This document shows positions 1 through 11,412 of a stretch of DNA of 64,000 nt, piece by piece. A program made the position numbers and the translations under genes. The notes under the pieces are model-generated. The model was given only the letters and a program-made list of their open reading frames with translations. It had not been told where the DNA came from and did not search any database. This DNA is from Campanula takesimana (Eukaryota; Streptophyta; Magnoliopsida; Asterales; Campanulaceae): contig JAOWBW010000159.1 in NCBI GenBank assembly GCA_026119855.1, forward strand, positions 1,224,026-1,288,025, given 5' to 3'. Numbering within the stretch: position 1 is the stretch's first letter; each line of letters starts with the position of its first letter.

Positions 1-199
1 AAATGAAATGGTAATGAGAGTAGTTACATTACGACAATGGAAAAAGGGCAGGGTACATTTAGGCAGTCAGCCTTTAGGGTTGACAAGACAAGGTTTTCAG
101 TGACTAGTTACAAAATAAAAATAAAAATTTTGATGTGATTTATTTTTATAATTTCCTCTTTACCATCATTTTGTACCACCTCTATGTCGGTAGGACCAG

Positions 200-408
200 G
201 AACCGCTCCACCGAGTTAGCTCAACCTCTCCACCCAACGGTTCCGATCAAGGTCACATACACGCATTTATCATCTGTGCGGCTCGGATGATTTTAACTTT
301 TTGTGGGTCCCACCGAGCTCGGCTACATAGCAACCGTTGGGTGTAGCTAAAATGAGGTGGCTGCAATCCCCACCGTTGAGTGGAGCTAACTTGTGGGTGG
401 AGCGGTTC
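200..408. repeat. MITE-like element with inverted ends
   Basis: The left end reads GAACCGCTCCACC followed by AGTTAGCTC, and the right end reads GAGCTAACTTGTGGGTGGAG then CGGTTC, its near reverse complement. Inner inverted blocks (CACCCAACGGTT and AACCGTTGGGTG) extend the symmetry. The 209 bp size and lack of coding capacity fit a MITE. No clean target duplication is visible, so the superfamily is not assigned. Confidence 0.6.
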
Positions 409-814
409 GAAATCCATGTCTGTATTCTAACCCACACCTTAAAATAAATACTACTCTCTCCGTCCCAAAATGATCTTCATATTTGTCATTTTTCATTGTC
501 CCAAAAAGTTCTTCTCATTTCCATAATTTAGGCTTAAAAGTTCAAAAACATAGCATGGATCGTGAAGCAAGTGTTTATATCCTTAAAAAGTTTGAATAGT
601 CAAATGCAAAAATAGGGTTGTTTCCTCTTTTCCCATATTTTAATTCTTGTAAGAAAAGGAAATAGGGTTTTCCTTACAATATTTTTCCAAGTGCACAGTT
701 GGCTGATTGAGCAATAACAATGTTGTTGGAACAAAGTTTTATACTGTGCTGAAAGTTTCTTCACTTGTTTTACCAAAATGATACATACCCAGGACATGGA
801 CTCTTTAAGGTTGT
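409..814. other. No gene seen; lone Stowaway-type end
   Basis: A motif like a Stowaway terminus (CTCTCTCCGTCCC) lies near 455 but no matching right end follows. Otherwise this is AT-rich DNA with no supported coding region. Confidence 0.5.
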
Positions 815-1700
815 AAGACCCAGGGGTCGACCCTGCCACGTGGAAGCCTCTCATAGGCCCAATATTTTAATTTTTTTTAATTTTTTATATATATATATAT
901 ATTTTTTGGTTTTTTGGGTTTATCAAAAGTAATAGTTACTATAACTTAATGTAATGACTGTATTCATATAAAGTAACAGTTTGTATACATAAAAGTAATA
1001 CATATATACAGAAAAGTAACAGTGTTTTTTTTCTATATTTTCTTCGTTTGCCAAAAGTAATACTTATTACAACTAAAATGTAACGAACGTGTTACTTATA
1101 TGTAATAATGTTTATACATAATTGTAACACATATGTATAGAAAAAGTAATAATTCAATCATTTACATTTTTAGAGCTAAAAACACTTGATTAGTGTTACA
1201 TGTAAAAGTATTACATTATCTATAGAAATATGTTATAATTTCTTTTATTAAAGTGTTACATTTACTTGTACAAACAATTACATTCATATATGAGTTGTTA
1301 CTTTTCAAATGTTACTTTCTTTCAAAAAATTAAATCAAAATACACAATATTTTACATTTTTTCAAAAGCATTATTACATTTGAGTATAAATGATAATTAC
1401 ATTTAGATATTGTTAGGGCTGCATGTAATTATAGTTAGTATTACATTTGAAAAAATGGGTAAAACTTGCTTTTGTTTTTGTAAAACAGGTGATACGTTTA
1501 CTTATGAACAATGTTATTTTATATGTATACAGTCATTACACTAAGTTATGGTAACTATTACTTTTGGTGAACGACTGAAAAGCTGAAAAAATAATATAAA
1601 ACTCAAAAAATAAAAAATAAAAATGTGGACATCTGGGAGGCTGCCACGTGGCGGGTCATGCCCCATGGGTCATGGGTCGACCCGTCTCATACATGAGACG
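815..1700. repeat. Foldback element rich in GTTACA/TGTAAC words
   Basis: The left end (GGGTCGACCCTGCCACGTGG near 827) is roughly mirrored on the right (near 1640-1685: GCCACGTGGC, GGGTCGACCC). Just inside, TAATAGTTACTATAACTTA is mirrored by TAAGTTATGGTAACTATTA near 1540. The interior is a loose repetition of GTAAC, GTTAC and TGTAAT words. A partial copy of its right half lies at 61570-61740. It is probably a non-autonomous foldback DNA element; no transposase is seen. Confidence 0.55.
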
Positions 1701-1894
1701 GATCCCCTTGTTCTCATGGGAGACCACCTCAAAGAAGAGTACCATCTACATTTAGGGAGGCATTAGATGAATCTATCTCAAAATCAAATTTATTTTTGGA
1801 GAATCTCTTATTAATTTTAATGCTACATGAGATGTTTAATATTAGAGGAGCATAAAGCTAGCCAATGAGATTGTACTAGGCACATGTATTGTAG

Positions 1895-2064
1895 GAGTTC
1901 AGATTTTCTGTACCACTTTGTGTGTTCCTCTCTGTGCCACATGTGATCCAACAACTTGCGGTCATTAAGATTGTCATTATGTTGATATTATCCAAACATG
2001 TAAACGGTTGAGATTATAATGGCACAAAGAGGGGCACACAAAGTGGTACAGGAGATCTGAACTC
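1895..2064. repeat. MITE with about 44 bp inverted ends
   Basis: The left end GAGTTCAGATTTTCTGTACC and the right end (reverse complement GAGTTCAGATCTCCTGTACC) continue through ACTTTGTGTG and its complement. The 170 bp unit has no coding capacity. A diverged relative lies at 2384-2531. Superfamily not assigned. Confidence 0.7.
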
Positions 2065-2383
2065 GGATTGTAGTTGTATATATTGTATTAATAATAATAA
2101 TAATTTAAAGATAGGGTGACTCACATAATTTAACTATTGAGGTTATATACTGGGGAACTGTATGTTCATCAACCTAAATGGTAACCCTTGAAATCTTTAG
2201 GTTTTCTAGATCTGGAATTTCTAGGGTTTCTGTAGCTGTACTTTCTCACTTAAGGCCTTAAGGGTTAATATACAAATGACATACTTTGGCCTAATGGACT
2301 CGTACGTATATGCTGTGTAATATAGCATTGTTTTTCTCCCTCATAGTTTGGAGGAGAGAGAGAGAAGTCATGCAAACGAGATA
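2065..2383. other. No feature recognised
   Basis: AT-rich intergenic DNA between two related MITEs, with a short GA run near 2353. No gene or clear repeat was seen. Confidence 0.4.
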
Positions 2384-2531
2384 AAATCTTCTGTACTACT
2401 TTTGTGTATCACTTGTATACCACAATTGATCAAATGATTATGCATCATTGTTGACATTGTAATGATTTTAGTTTTAATAACTTATAACCACTGGATCACT
2501 TGTGGTAGACAAAAAATTGTACAGATGATTA
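2384..2531. repeat. Diverged relative of the 1895-2064 MITE
   Basis: The left end AATCTTCTGTACTAC and the right end (reverse complement AATCATCTGTACAATTTT) keep the outline of the neighbouring element, as does the interior ATTGTTGACATTGTAATGAT. More decayed than the neighbour. Confidence 0.45.
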
Positions 2532-2633
2532 ATCTCCAAGCAAAGGCTTCAGTTCAAAGGGTTTCTTTGTTGTTTCAATTTTAAGGTAAATTTTTTTTTT
2601 TTTTTTTTTTTGGAAAGGAGGTTAAGAAAATAT

Positions 2634-2919
2634 TATATCCGTCCCAGAAGTGAAACTTTCTCTTTTGGTCTATCTCACCACAAGTGAGACTACCAAAAAT
2701 AAAAATGTTTAATATATTTATATTCACTATACTACAGTCTATACCCCACCATTTAACCCACTCATTTTTTCTTTTCATTTTTCACCACTCAGTTTATTCA
2801 ACCAACGCTGTCATATATCTCACCCCTTCTCTCTTTTCATTTTCTACCACACATATTTGCTTTTTCTTAATTATTGTGCCTATTTCTCTAGTTTTACTTG
2901 TGCTGGCACGAAGGGAATA
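2634..2919. repeat. Degenerate Stowaway-type MITE
   Basis: The left end TATATCCGTCCCAG and right end GGCACGAAGGGAATA are decayed forms of TACTCCCTCCGTCCC and its complement. The interior (pyrimidine-rich, ATTGTGCCTAT) matches the element at 31225-31473. A long T run just upstream at about 2591-2611 is not part of it. Confidence 0.5.
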
Positions 2920-3175
2920 CTTTTTTGGGCTTTTCATTTGTTTTGTTATTCAAAACAAGTACAAGAATATTATTTTGATTATTGTATGATGTTTTATCTT
3001 CAAAAAAGAAAGTGTATCATGTTATAACATGGTATATATTGTGGTGCTATCTTAAACAATTAAAACCTTTTTTTTTATTGAAGGATAAACAATTAAAACT
3101 TTTAGATTTAGATAAGTTGATAACTTAATATTTTAATTATCATAATCTCCTCAATTTACATCATATTTGAAGATG

Positions 3176-3299
3176 AGGAAGTTTTGTGTGAGATGGGTAT
3201 TGTTGTGAGAGGAAATGGACTTGCTCCGCCCCGTTTAGAGAGGCCAAACCATTTAGTCTTTCAACAAGACCCGTCTCACACACTTTTTTGTCTTTGAAG
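3176..3299. repeat. Short foldback repeat, family B copy 1
   Basis: The left end AGTTTTGTGTGAGATGGGT is mirrored by ACCCGTCTCACACACTTTT. The core GGACTTGCTCCGCCCCG then GCCAAACCATTTAGT recurs in the copies near 30773-30930 and 62081-62206, so this is a dispersed family of about 125-155 bp. Confidence 0.6.
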
Positions 3300-3960
3300 A
3301 TAATAAGCTTTAATAATTTATAAGAATGTTTGTGACATACAGTATGAGTTTCTAATTCTTATGAACTAGGTGCAAGAAATCATTTTTTTTTAATGTAAAT
3401 CTAGAGTTTGATTCTGCTACATATGTAAATAAACGATGGCAATATAAACACACCCATATACACACACTGATATGCACACAATTAGCATATCTTGCTTAAT
3501 ACTCCTGTATCAACCATATAATATTAACCTTACCCCCTCCCTAATAATAAGTTCATAAATATGAATGTCTATTTTCACGAGTTTTTCATCTCAAAATGAA
3601 TGTTTTTTTTTTTTTTTATAAATTTTAAAAAGTGGAATGCTAGAATAATCAATCATATATTCATACGTTTTTGCCATTTAATTGTACAAAACATAATATT
3701 TTAAAATATTTATATTAAATAAATTTGTTCATTTATTTAGATTCATTAAAAGATGGAGAGAGGATTACAAAAGCATATGCCAACAAAGTGATGGACGCAT
3801 TGTCCTAATTACAATGAGAATGGAGGGTGTTTTAATTATAATTAAATTAAACAGCTCAAAAGAAAAGCAAGAATATGAATAACCCCAATTTCATTTTGTT
3901 TATAAAGCATAAAAAAATATTTAAATAAATAAATATCCATAATGTTGTCTAATCAATACC
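3300..3960. other. Upstream region of MIR319
   Basis: AT-rich DNA with no coding region. It is the likely promoter region of the miR319 locus. Runs of T at about 3602-3618 and a short CA-rich patch near 3450-3480 are the only visible structure. Confidence 0.4.
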
Positions 3961-3970
3961 TTTCTCCAAG

Positions 3971-3980
3971 CTATATAAAG
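3971..3980 (+). promoter_or_regulatory. MIR319: TATA box of the MIR319 locus
   Basis: CTATATAAAG sits about 30 bp before a TCC/CT-rich stretch (about 4003-4057, with a CT microsatellite) that looks like a plant transcript leader, and 270 bp before the miR319 hairpin. The role is inferred from sequence and spacing only. Confidence 0.6.
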
Positions 3981-4244
3981 CCATCCTTCCTCTCCAGTTA
4001 ATCCATGACCTGCTTTAGCTGAGGCTCTGAGCCTTCTTCTCTCTCTCTCTCTCTCTCATACAAACTCTTCCTTAGATTAGGTTGTGGAGCAACAATCTTT
4101 ACAATATGGAGTAGTTCCTTGAAATATTTGGATCTGGTGATCTTTTTTTCTTTAAAGATCAACTTTTTTTTTTTTTTTTTTAATAAAATGTTAACATTAC
4201 TTTTTATATTTTAGGTTATAAATTGAGATATTAATTAAAAGTAC

Positions 4245-4420
4245 GATAAGAGAGCTTTCTTCAGTCCACTCATGGGTGGCAGTAGGATATCAATTAGCTG
4301 CCGACTCATTCATCCAAATACTAAGTCAAATTAATTATACTTAGTAGCTGAGTGAATGATGCGGGAGACAAATTGAATCTTAGGTTTCCTGTACTTGGAC
4401 TGAAGGGAGCTCCCTCTTCC
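4245..4420 (+). ncRNA. MIR319: miR319 precursor hairpin
   Basis: The 3' arm at 4395-4415 contains TTGGACTGAAGGGAGCTCCC followed by T, identical to conserved plant miR319. The 5' arm at about 4249-4269 (AGAGAGCTTTCTTCAGTCCA) pairs with it as the star strand. Farther up the stem, CCGACTCATTCATCCA (about 4300) pairs with TGAGTGAATGATGCGG (about 4350). This long foldback with an upper second duplex is typical of MIR159/MIR319 genes, which are cut from loop to base. miR319 guides cleavage of TCP-family mRNAs and so controls leaf growth and differentiation. A TATA box lies about 270 bp upstream. A donor-like AAG/GTATGT at 4565 and an acceptor-like TTGTTACAG ending at 4752 suggest that the primary transcript has an intron just after the hairpin; that part is inference. 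Confidence 0.95.
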
Positions 4421-4564
4421 TTTCCTTTTATTTATTTATAAATACTACTATACTTTAAGATCTCATTCTCATTCTGATTTAGTATTTATTACTTATACAT
4501 CAGATAAAGATTTGTTTGATTGTCATTTGTATAGCGTCTCTATAGTATATCACATGGACATAAG

Positions 4565-4752
4565 GTATGTTTCTCTTTAAAACCTATATCACATATGTAG
4601 GTATATGTATATGTTTACACGTCTTATGGTTATTTAGGGTTGATTATTTTAGTTTCAGAAAGATATATTTTCACACATATGTAGATATACATACATATAC
4701 ACAAACATATCATCCATTTTTGGCTAACTCATTTTCTGGACTGTTGTTACAG
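4565..4752 (+). other. Probable intron of the primary miR319 transcript
   Basis: The sequence begins GTATGTTTC after ATAAG and ends with GTTGTTACAG before GAATGG, which are good plant splice signals. The interior is T-rich. Open frames here are short and look accidental. Confidence 0.4.
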
Positions 4753-4975
4753 GAATGGAGGGTAGAAATGGAAAGAATAATTTTGAGTTTTAGGGTTTAT
4801 GGATGGTTGTTCATAGATGAGCATGAAGGATCAAAAGCTCACACTCCACGACAATGGTGTCTACAAGTTCTTGTCTAACCAATGTAACAAGTTCCTAGGC
4901 ATGTCTCCTTGCTTTGGTGCAATTACCAATTTGTCCTTTATCTTCAGAAACACACTCCTCTGTAGTACTCCGTGT

Positions 4976-5290
4976 TACTCCCTCCGTCTTTCTTTAATCT
5001 AAAAAAATGTCACCGTTACTCCCTCCGTCTCTCTTTAATATACAAAAGTATCATTTTGGTTGTATCACTTTAATCTACGTCTCGAAATAATAATGTTTTA
5101 ATATTTTAGAGGGATCCACTTGTCATACTCACAATAAGTATCCACTTATCTATTTTCTACCCCCACTTTCTTTTTCCTACTCAACTATCTACACTCACAA
5201 TACATCACATATTCAATTTTTTTTTTAATTTTTGTGTCAAAACTCATTTTAGGTCAACAGAGGATTCCTTCCTTATCGGAGCATCTTTTT
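4976..5290. repeat. Stowaway-type MITE with duplicated left end
   Basis: TACTCCCTCCGTCT occurs at 4976 and again at 5017, each followed by a T-rich TTTAAT stretch. The interior (GTCATACTCACAA, ATCCACTTAT) matches other Stowaway copies in the window. The right end is decayed. Confidence 0.55.
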
Positions 5291-5935
5291 TTTTATTATT
5301 TTTTTTACAGTAAATGTCCTATATAATAATTGCAATAGTAATAAAATCTAATTGTATTTTGAATTGATTATGTTGTATTATATTTGACTGTAGTAATATT
5401 AATTGTTGTATTTTTTGAAAATGGTAATATTAATTGATAAGCATGGCAAAATGGTAATCATATTATGCTAGTATGTTCGCATCATCACCCATACTGATAG
5501 CTGAGAATCTTTGAATGTATAAACCCTAGAATAATCTTCAGATCAGTAAGAAAAAAAAAAAAAGAGGCATGAATTTTATTTAGCAAGTTTTTTTTTTAGT
5601 TTCTGTAAGTGTTGCATTATACAAAAATCATTTAATTAAAACAAGAATCTCTGAAAGTAAACAATTCCCCATTGCTTGATGTTCCACCCAAAATCTGCCT
5701 CTTATTTGTCTTCTGAAAAAATAAAACTCTATAATTGGTTTCTGAACAAATAAAAATACTATACTAATTGGTAATCATCAACTTTGTGTGAAACTCAATT
5801 TTTCGCGAGAAAATAAAATAAGATATGCTAAACTACCTCCATTTCATAGTGAACGTTTGATTTTCATTTATATAACAATTTACATTTGTGGAAATTTAGT
5901 AGCATAAATGTATACTCTCAATCCATTTGAAATTA
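5291..5935. other. No feature recognised
   Basis: AT-rich intergenic DNA with several A and T homopolymer runs. No gene, RNA gene or clear repeat boundary was seen. Confidence 0.4.
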
Positions 5936-6230
5936 GGAAAGTGTTTTAATTATAGCCCCGGAGGAAGTAAATATTATTGCTAAAAAAGTATATAATGAAG
6001 CAAAAAAATTGATATATAAAGCATAGACAAATCTAATATGGAAAGTGTTTTAATTATAGCCCCGGAGGAAGTAAATATTATTGCTGAAAAAGTATATAAT
6101 GAAGCAAAAAAAATTGATATATAAAGCACTAGACAAATCTAATATGGAAAGTGTTTTAATTATAGCCCCGGAGGAAGTAAATGTTATTGCTAAAAAAGTA
6201 TATAATGAAGCAAAAAAATTTGATATATAA
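5936..6230. repeat. Tandem repeat, three copies of about 105 bp
   Basis: Units start at 5936, 6040 and 6146, each with GGAAAGTGTTTTAATTATAG then CCCCGGAGGAAGTAAAT and ending near CAAATCTAATAT. Differences are a few substitutions and 1-2 bp indels; the third copy is cut short. CGGAGGAAGTA resembles a Stowaway right end, so the unit may derive from a MITE edge. Confidence 0.85.
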
Positions 6231-6260
6231 AAATTCAATATTTGATAAATTTTATTAGCA

Positions 6261-6535
6261 TACTCCCTCCGTCCCTCTTTTAACTTACAAAAAATGACTT
6301 TCACACATTAATTAATTAAGAAAAAAGTGAAAAAGATGATGTGTTGTGAGTGTAGATAGTTGGGTGGGAGAGAGAAAGTGTGATAGATAATAGTTAATGG
6401 ATAATTGTTGTGAGTATGATAAGTGGATCCCACCATTTTAAAAGTATTAAAAAATTTACATTTTAAGATTTTGTAAGTTAAAGTGGAACAACCAAATGGG
6501 TAATTTTTGTAGATTAAAGAGGGACGGAGGGAGTA
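6261..6535. repeat. Stowaway MITE, 275 bp
   Basis: It starts TACTCCCTCCGTCCCTCTTT and ends with AAAGAGGGACGGAGGGAGTA, a near-perfect inverted pair with TA at both edges. The interior shares TTGTGAGTATGATAAGTGGA (reverse orientation) with other copies. Confidence 0.9.
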
Positions 6536-7320
6536 TTTGTTTTGAGACAATTTATTTGACAAATATACATGTTTTTTTTTTTAAAAAAAATAAAAATATA
6601 GACATCACGGAGGAAGTAATATTTTTAGCATTGCTATTATATCCACAAAAATATCAAAATTTGCTCAAAATTAATAGGTGGTAACCATTGATAGATTGAT
6701 ATTTGAATTCATGCAATAATCATATAATTATAAAAAAAATATATTTTTTTCACTGTTAACAAACATCGGAAGCCCAAAAAATACAATCGGCCAAAATTTG
6801 ACAATCTACTAACCATACCGAAAAATGCTTATGCACATAAAACACAATTCGGTATATCCGAAGGAGGCTGCCTAATTTCGATAAACGTCACTCTAACCGC
6901 CATAATTAAGACAACACTCTAGTTGTGTTGTGCTACGATTGTATGTAAATTAATGAGATTATATGCTAAAAATGGTTACAACCCTTTATAGCCTGAAGAG
7001 AGAGCTTGACCTAACTTTGCAGTCATTTCCTATAGATATAGTATAGATGTGTTGATCGAATTTGCTCCATCTTTTTCAAACACATATGTCCCATTTTTCT
7101 TTGGCATTATTAAAACATCAAATTATTGTATTGTGGAATATTTTTCATGCGCACACCTACATCTCGATGTAAATGGTATATCCTATACAATAAGTTTAAT
7201 TCATTTCAATTCATTCTCTTTTAAAAATAATTGTAAATTGGATTACTGTTTGTTGCTTAAAAGAACGGTTTGAACGAAATTAGATCCACCACAAACACAA
7301 ACAGTGTCTAAAACTGCATT
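6536..7320. other. No feature recognised
   Basis: AT-rich intergenic DNA up to the copia insertion. Short open frames here have no recognisable protein content. Confidence 0.4.
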
Positions 7321-7325
7321 ATCCA

Positions 7326-7918
7326 TGTTAGAGCAATGAACAAGACTTGATAAGAAAATCAAACAATCACAAGAACACAGATATACTTCGTTCACCAACG
7401 TAATTAGAGCAATAAACAAGACTTGATAAGAAAAGCAAGCAATCACAAGAACACAAATATACGTGGTTCACCGACTTGGCTACGTCCATGGGGAGGGGAG
7501 AGAATATTATTATCAATCTGGAGAAACGATTACAATATCACACTATTACTGCTGCACGAATTTTGATCACAAAATTCCTGACTGTGCAACTGTAGAATTA
7601 CATATCTCTCTGAGCACTCTAATTTCGTCTTTGAGTCTAAAACTGAGGCTGATTTTGATCTAAACTAATGGCCTCTATTTATACCAGTAAAATCTATCTC
7701 AAAATATGCTAGTAACTTGGAATTCTAGTCCAAAACTAACTCGAACACTTTTCTTCTGCGGAAATGCGAAAATCTTATCGAAACTTGGAATTTAGGCCTT
7801 GGTCCGCCCGGGTATGGCACCTGGTCCGGTCGGACCCATCACTAGTCCGGCCGGATCCCTCCTAATACCCGGTCGGACCTACCCCCTTATTTAATCTTTG
7901 ATTTCTGACGTAAACTTT
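7326..7918 (-). repeat. 3' LTR of copia 1, truncated
   Basis: This aligns with the split 5' LTR (14354-14530 joined to 23696-24107). It has an internal tandem duplication of about 75 bp (7329-7403 and 7404-7478). It retains about 105 bp (around 7453-7560) that are missing from the 5' LTR between two TCAC words. It lacks the last 167 bp of the 5' LTR (23941-24107), so the U3 start and polypurine tract are gone and the LTR runs straight into RNase H code. It carries GC-rich palindromes at 7801-7880. Confidence 0.85.
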
Positions 7919-8366
7919 GTGAACATATCTGTAGGGTTGTCCGCCGTCCTTACCTTTTTCACCTTTATCCGTTTCTCATCCCTTAGGAAATGATATCTGA
8001 CATCAATGTGGTTGGTCCTCTCATGATGAACTTAATCCTTGGCCAAACAAATCGCGCTCAAACTATCGCAATAAATAATAACCTGATCCTGATGTATTCC
8101 AAGATCGCTGATCAATCACTTCAACCATATTCCTTCCTTAGCGGACTCTGTCAATGCCATGTACTCTGTTTCTGTTGTAGACAACGTCACTGTCGCCTGC
8201 AATATAGCCTTCCAACTGACAACTGACCCACCAAGCGTGAATACGTATCCGGTTATCGATCTTCTTGTATCAACATCACCTGAATATGAGAAACCATCGA
8301 CTGCACATTATGTTCCACTTCCATAGACGAGACCGACATCGCTAGTGCACACTGTAGCATACATCA
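7919..8366 (-). pseudogene. Copia 1 RNase H remnant
   Basis: The minus-strand translation shows the copia RNase H block: GYVFTLGGSVVSWKAILQ, LSTTETEYMALTESAKEG, then a HIDVRYHFLRDE-like end followed by NPTDMFTK. At least three in-frame stops occur. The frame passes directly into LTR sequence after MFTK, so the natural C-terminus has been deleted. Confidence 0.85.
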
Positions 8367-11300
8367 TGTGACAACCCGTCCCAATTTCACATAAATTTTA
8401 CGCAGAATATTATTTTATAATTTAATTTGTGCTAGTTTGATTATTTTAAAAGACTTACTTGATCTATTAAAATATTAAATAAAAGTATATTTTATTAATC
8501 AAATTTGGCGTAGTAGATAGTCCTATAAAATTTGCTATTGTTGATTAAGTTTCAACTAATTACATTAGTTCTAGTAGTTTGACTTATTTGACCACCCAAT
8601 TGAAGTTTGTCACCTCATTTGATGAAACTTATGCATTAACCGAGAATTGGGCTAGAGTAAACAATGTTTTAGTTTCTTCATATAAGTATATTATAATATT
8701 ATTATCTTACTATAGCATATTATTGTTGCTTGCAAATTTGACTATGTTGCTTGTGATTGGCCCTTATAAACTCACATGGATCAAGGTTTTGTTTTGTGTC
8801 ATAAAAATAAACTTAACAAGACTAGCCCTTATTTTAAATCACTCCATGGTATGAGTCGGTGATGATGATAATATAAAATTAATAGAACTAGCCTCCTTTA
8901 CTAGACTAACATAAGCAAAGAGTGACCCAGGAAAATATGATTGGTCTAATACATATCACTTGGATTATAACCTTGTGTTTTCTAATAACTTAACCTGAGA
9001 AAAGCTAACCTTTCCCATTGTTTTCTATCACCACATCCATAACAATATCAGAGAGAGAAAGAGAGACAAAGGTATAGAGTGAGACAAAGGTATAGTGAAA
9101 CCGCAGGGATACTTCGACCCATAGTTCACGATTTCTACTTCTGTTTGACGAATCGACTTCGCTGCAACACTCTCAGAGTAGAGTAGATCAATTGTATCCG
9201 ATTAAAAGTTATTTTTCTTCGATATTTCAGTAGCAGGTAAGTTACTAATCCCCCCTTTAAATGTTAAAATGGTCATAAACATGCTTTATATGCTTAATAT
9301 GTTGAAAAAAAAGATGTTTTAGTATACTTTTTATATACTTGTAATTTTGAGACAGAGGGAGTAGTAAAACTTGTTATAGACTTGTTATTTGTGGGAAATG
9401 GGTATAGTAGTTTTGGTTTTGGGGGAGCATGAGATGATGCAACATTATATATGCTTTATATGTTATACTCCTACTCGTGGGACGGTAAATAATATCTTTA
9501 GTTAAATGTTAAATAAATGTATTATAAAATTATACTATTACTTATGGGACGGGAAAAGAAGTGAAAGTATCCTAAAGTGGGTATATTAGTATATTAAAAA
9601 TTATAATGATACTTGTGAAACGGAGGGAGTAGTAATAATTTGTTGCATGTGGGAAATGTTAATACAAATGGGTGTTGTAGTATTGTGAAAGTATAGTAAT
9701 GTTGTTGTACCTAATAAAATGGATATAAACATGTTATATATGCCTAGTAGGTTGTGAAATAATGTTTTGGGTATATTTTATTTATACTTGTAATTGTGGG
9801 ACGAAGGGAGTAGGAGTAACTTGTATTTGTTGGGAAGTACTAGTATGGGTTGGTGTTGTAGAATTGTGAAGGTACAAAATGAGTTGAGGTTGTTTCCTAT
9901 ACTGAAATGGTTATGAAATTGTTAGAGTGAAATGGTCATAAACTTGGGTTATGTCAGAATTTTTCCTGGGATTTGGCTACTCTGCTTCGGAGCGGCCGAG
10001 TCAAGGGTTTAGAGCGGCCGAGCAGTCTGGATTTTAACAACTTGTTTGTTTTTCATTAAGTATTGGGCTAGGTCTTAGGCAATGTCCTAGGATGCCTAGA
10101 TAATTGTTATGAGGTATCAAAATGATAGAATTGGTCCTTTGTGATCGGGTTTGACTTAATGTGATTGTGTAGATGGATTGTGTGGTGACTTAATGTCAAG
10201 ATTGTGCATATTATTGTGAAAACGTGTTTACTTCTCTATGATGAGCTTGTGTGGTTTCCTTCTATGGAATCATGCCCTGGTTGTTGTTTTAGCAAGTATT
10301 TATTACTGTGCTCTTTGTTGAAAGTCCAGCTGGTTTTGTGTGTTATCGAGTGGAGGTGGAAAGCATTATAGTGGCACACTAGCCAAGTTCACTATAAGGT
10401 TTTTCCACTGGTCCTATTTCCCAGGTTTGGGATGTTATCGAGTGGAGGTGGAAGGCATTGTAGTGGCATCAGTTAAGTGCACTATAAGGCTTTTCCACTG
10501 GACCTATTTCCTCAGTCCAGATTGGCCTTGGATGAGATGAACTCGCTCCTTCGCGTGAGCATTTAGGGGTATGACTTTGTGTCATTTTCTACCACTATTG
10601 TTGTTGTTATGTTATATGGTTCCGGAACCTGTTTCAGCTATTGATGCTGCCCGTTGTTACTTTGGCTCTGTTGGATATGGTTTGGTTTTTGGGATCCCGG
10701 CTTCAGCTATTTATGCTGCTCAGATGGTTTCAGACAGATGGTCTTCTCAGATGGTTATTCAGATGGTTTTCTCTGATGATCATGTTATTTCGGTAAACCT
10801 TGGCTTGGTATCCTCGTAGGAGTGTTTACTCCTACACTATGTGTTGTATGATGAGTTGGTCGTTATTTCCAACCGGTATGGGACGGTTGGCGATAGGGAG
10901 CCTCTCATATTATGTGCTATATGCTCTATGATCATTTGTGACATTGTTCCTTTATGTTTATCATATAAGCATGTAATGTAGTTTCATTTTAGTAACTTAC
11001 TGAGATTTATTCTCACCCCTTATTTGTTTACCGTTTTAGATAAGAAGGAGTCCAGGGAATAGGTCACAGCACAGGGAGGACGTCGGTAAAGAGATCTTTG
11101 GTAAGACTTTTGGGAAGTGATGTGTATAAAGGATACATTATGTAAATGTAATACTTTTAGGGTAGTGTACCCGTGACTCAGTTATTTGTATCATCTCTTT
11201 TAGTAGGTGTTCGTGTTTGTAAATTTTATAAGTAAAGTTTGTTATAGCCAAGTGGCTAAGTACTCATTTGAGAAAGTTTGTTTTGTGACTTAAAGTCATG

Positions 11301-11412
11301 TTTTGGTAACATGTTGGTTGTGTGAACCTTTTTATGAAAATATATTTCGAAAAATTTTCTTAGAGTTGCTTTACGACGTCTTCCTTGCGTGTCCCGGGTC
11401 TGGGGCGCGACA
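8367..11412 (+). mobile_element. Solo LTR (Gypsy type) inside copia 1 pol
   Basis: The unit begins TGTGACAACCCGTCCC and ends GTCTGGGGCGCGACA, flanked by CATCA at 8362-8366 and 11413-11417. No coding region, primer site or second LTR is present, so it is a solo LTR of about 3.05 kb left by LTR-LTR recombination. The end CGCGACA and the stretch TTACTGAGATTTATTCTCAC near 11000 match, in opposite orientation, the Gypsy LTR at 14531-16805, so the two are related. It interrupts the copia 1 sequence at a YASA...GSLMYA-like motif. It contains a roughly 450 bp imperfect tandem repeat (about 9268 and 9714) and a 92 bp duplication at 10341. Confidence 0.88.
10341..10520 (+). repeat. 92 bp tandem duplication in the solo LTR
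   Basis: TGTTATCGAGTGGAGGTGGA occurs at 10341 and 10433, and each copy continues to CACTATAAGG and TTTTCCACTGG. The two copies differ at several positions, so the duplication is not recent. Confidence 0.85.

Noticed and set aside
4567..4878. 103-residue open frame after miR319
   Set aside because: No recognisable domain; it overlaps a probable intron of the miRNA transcript.
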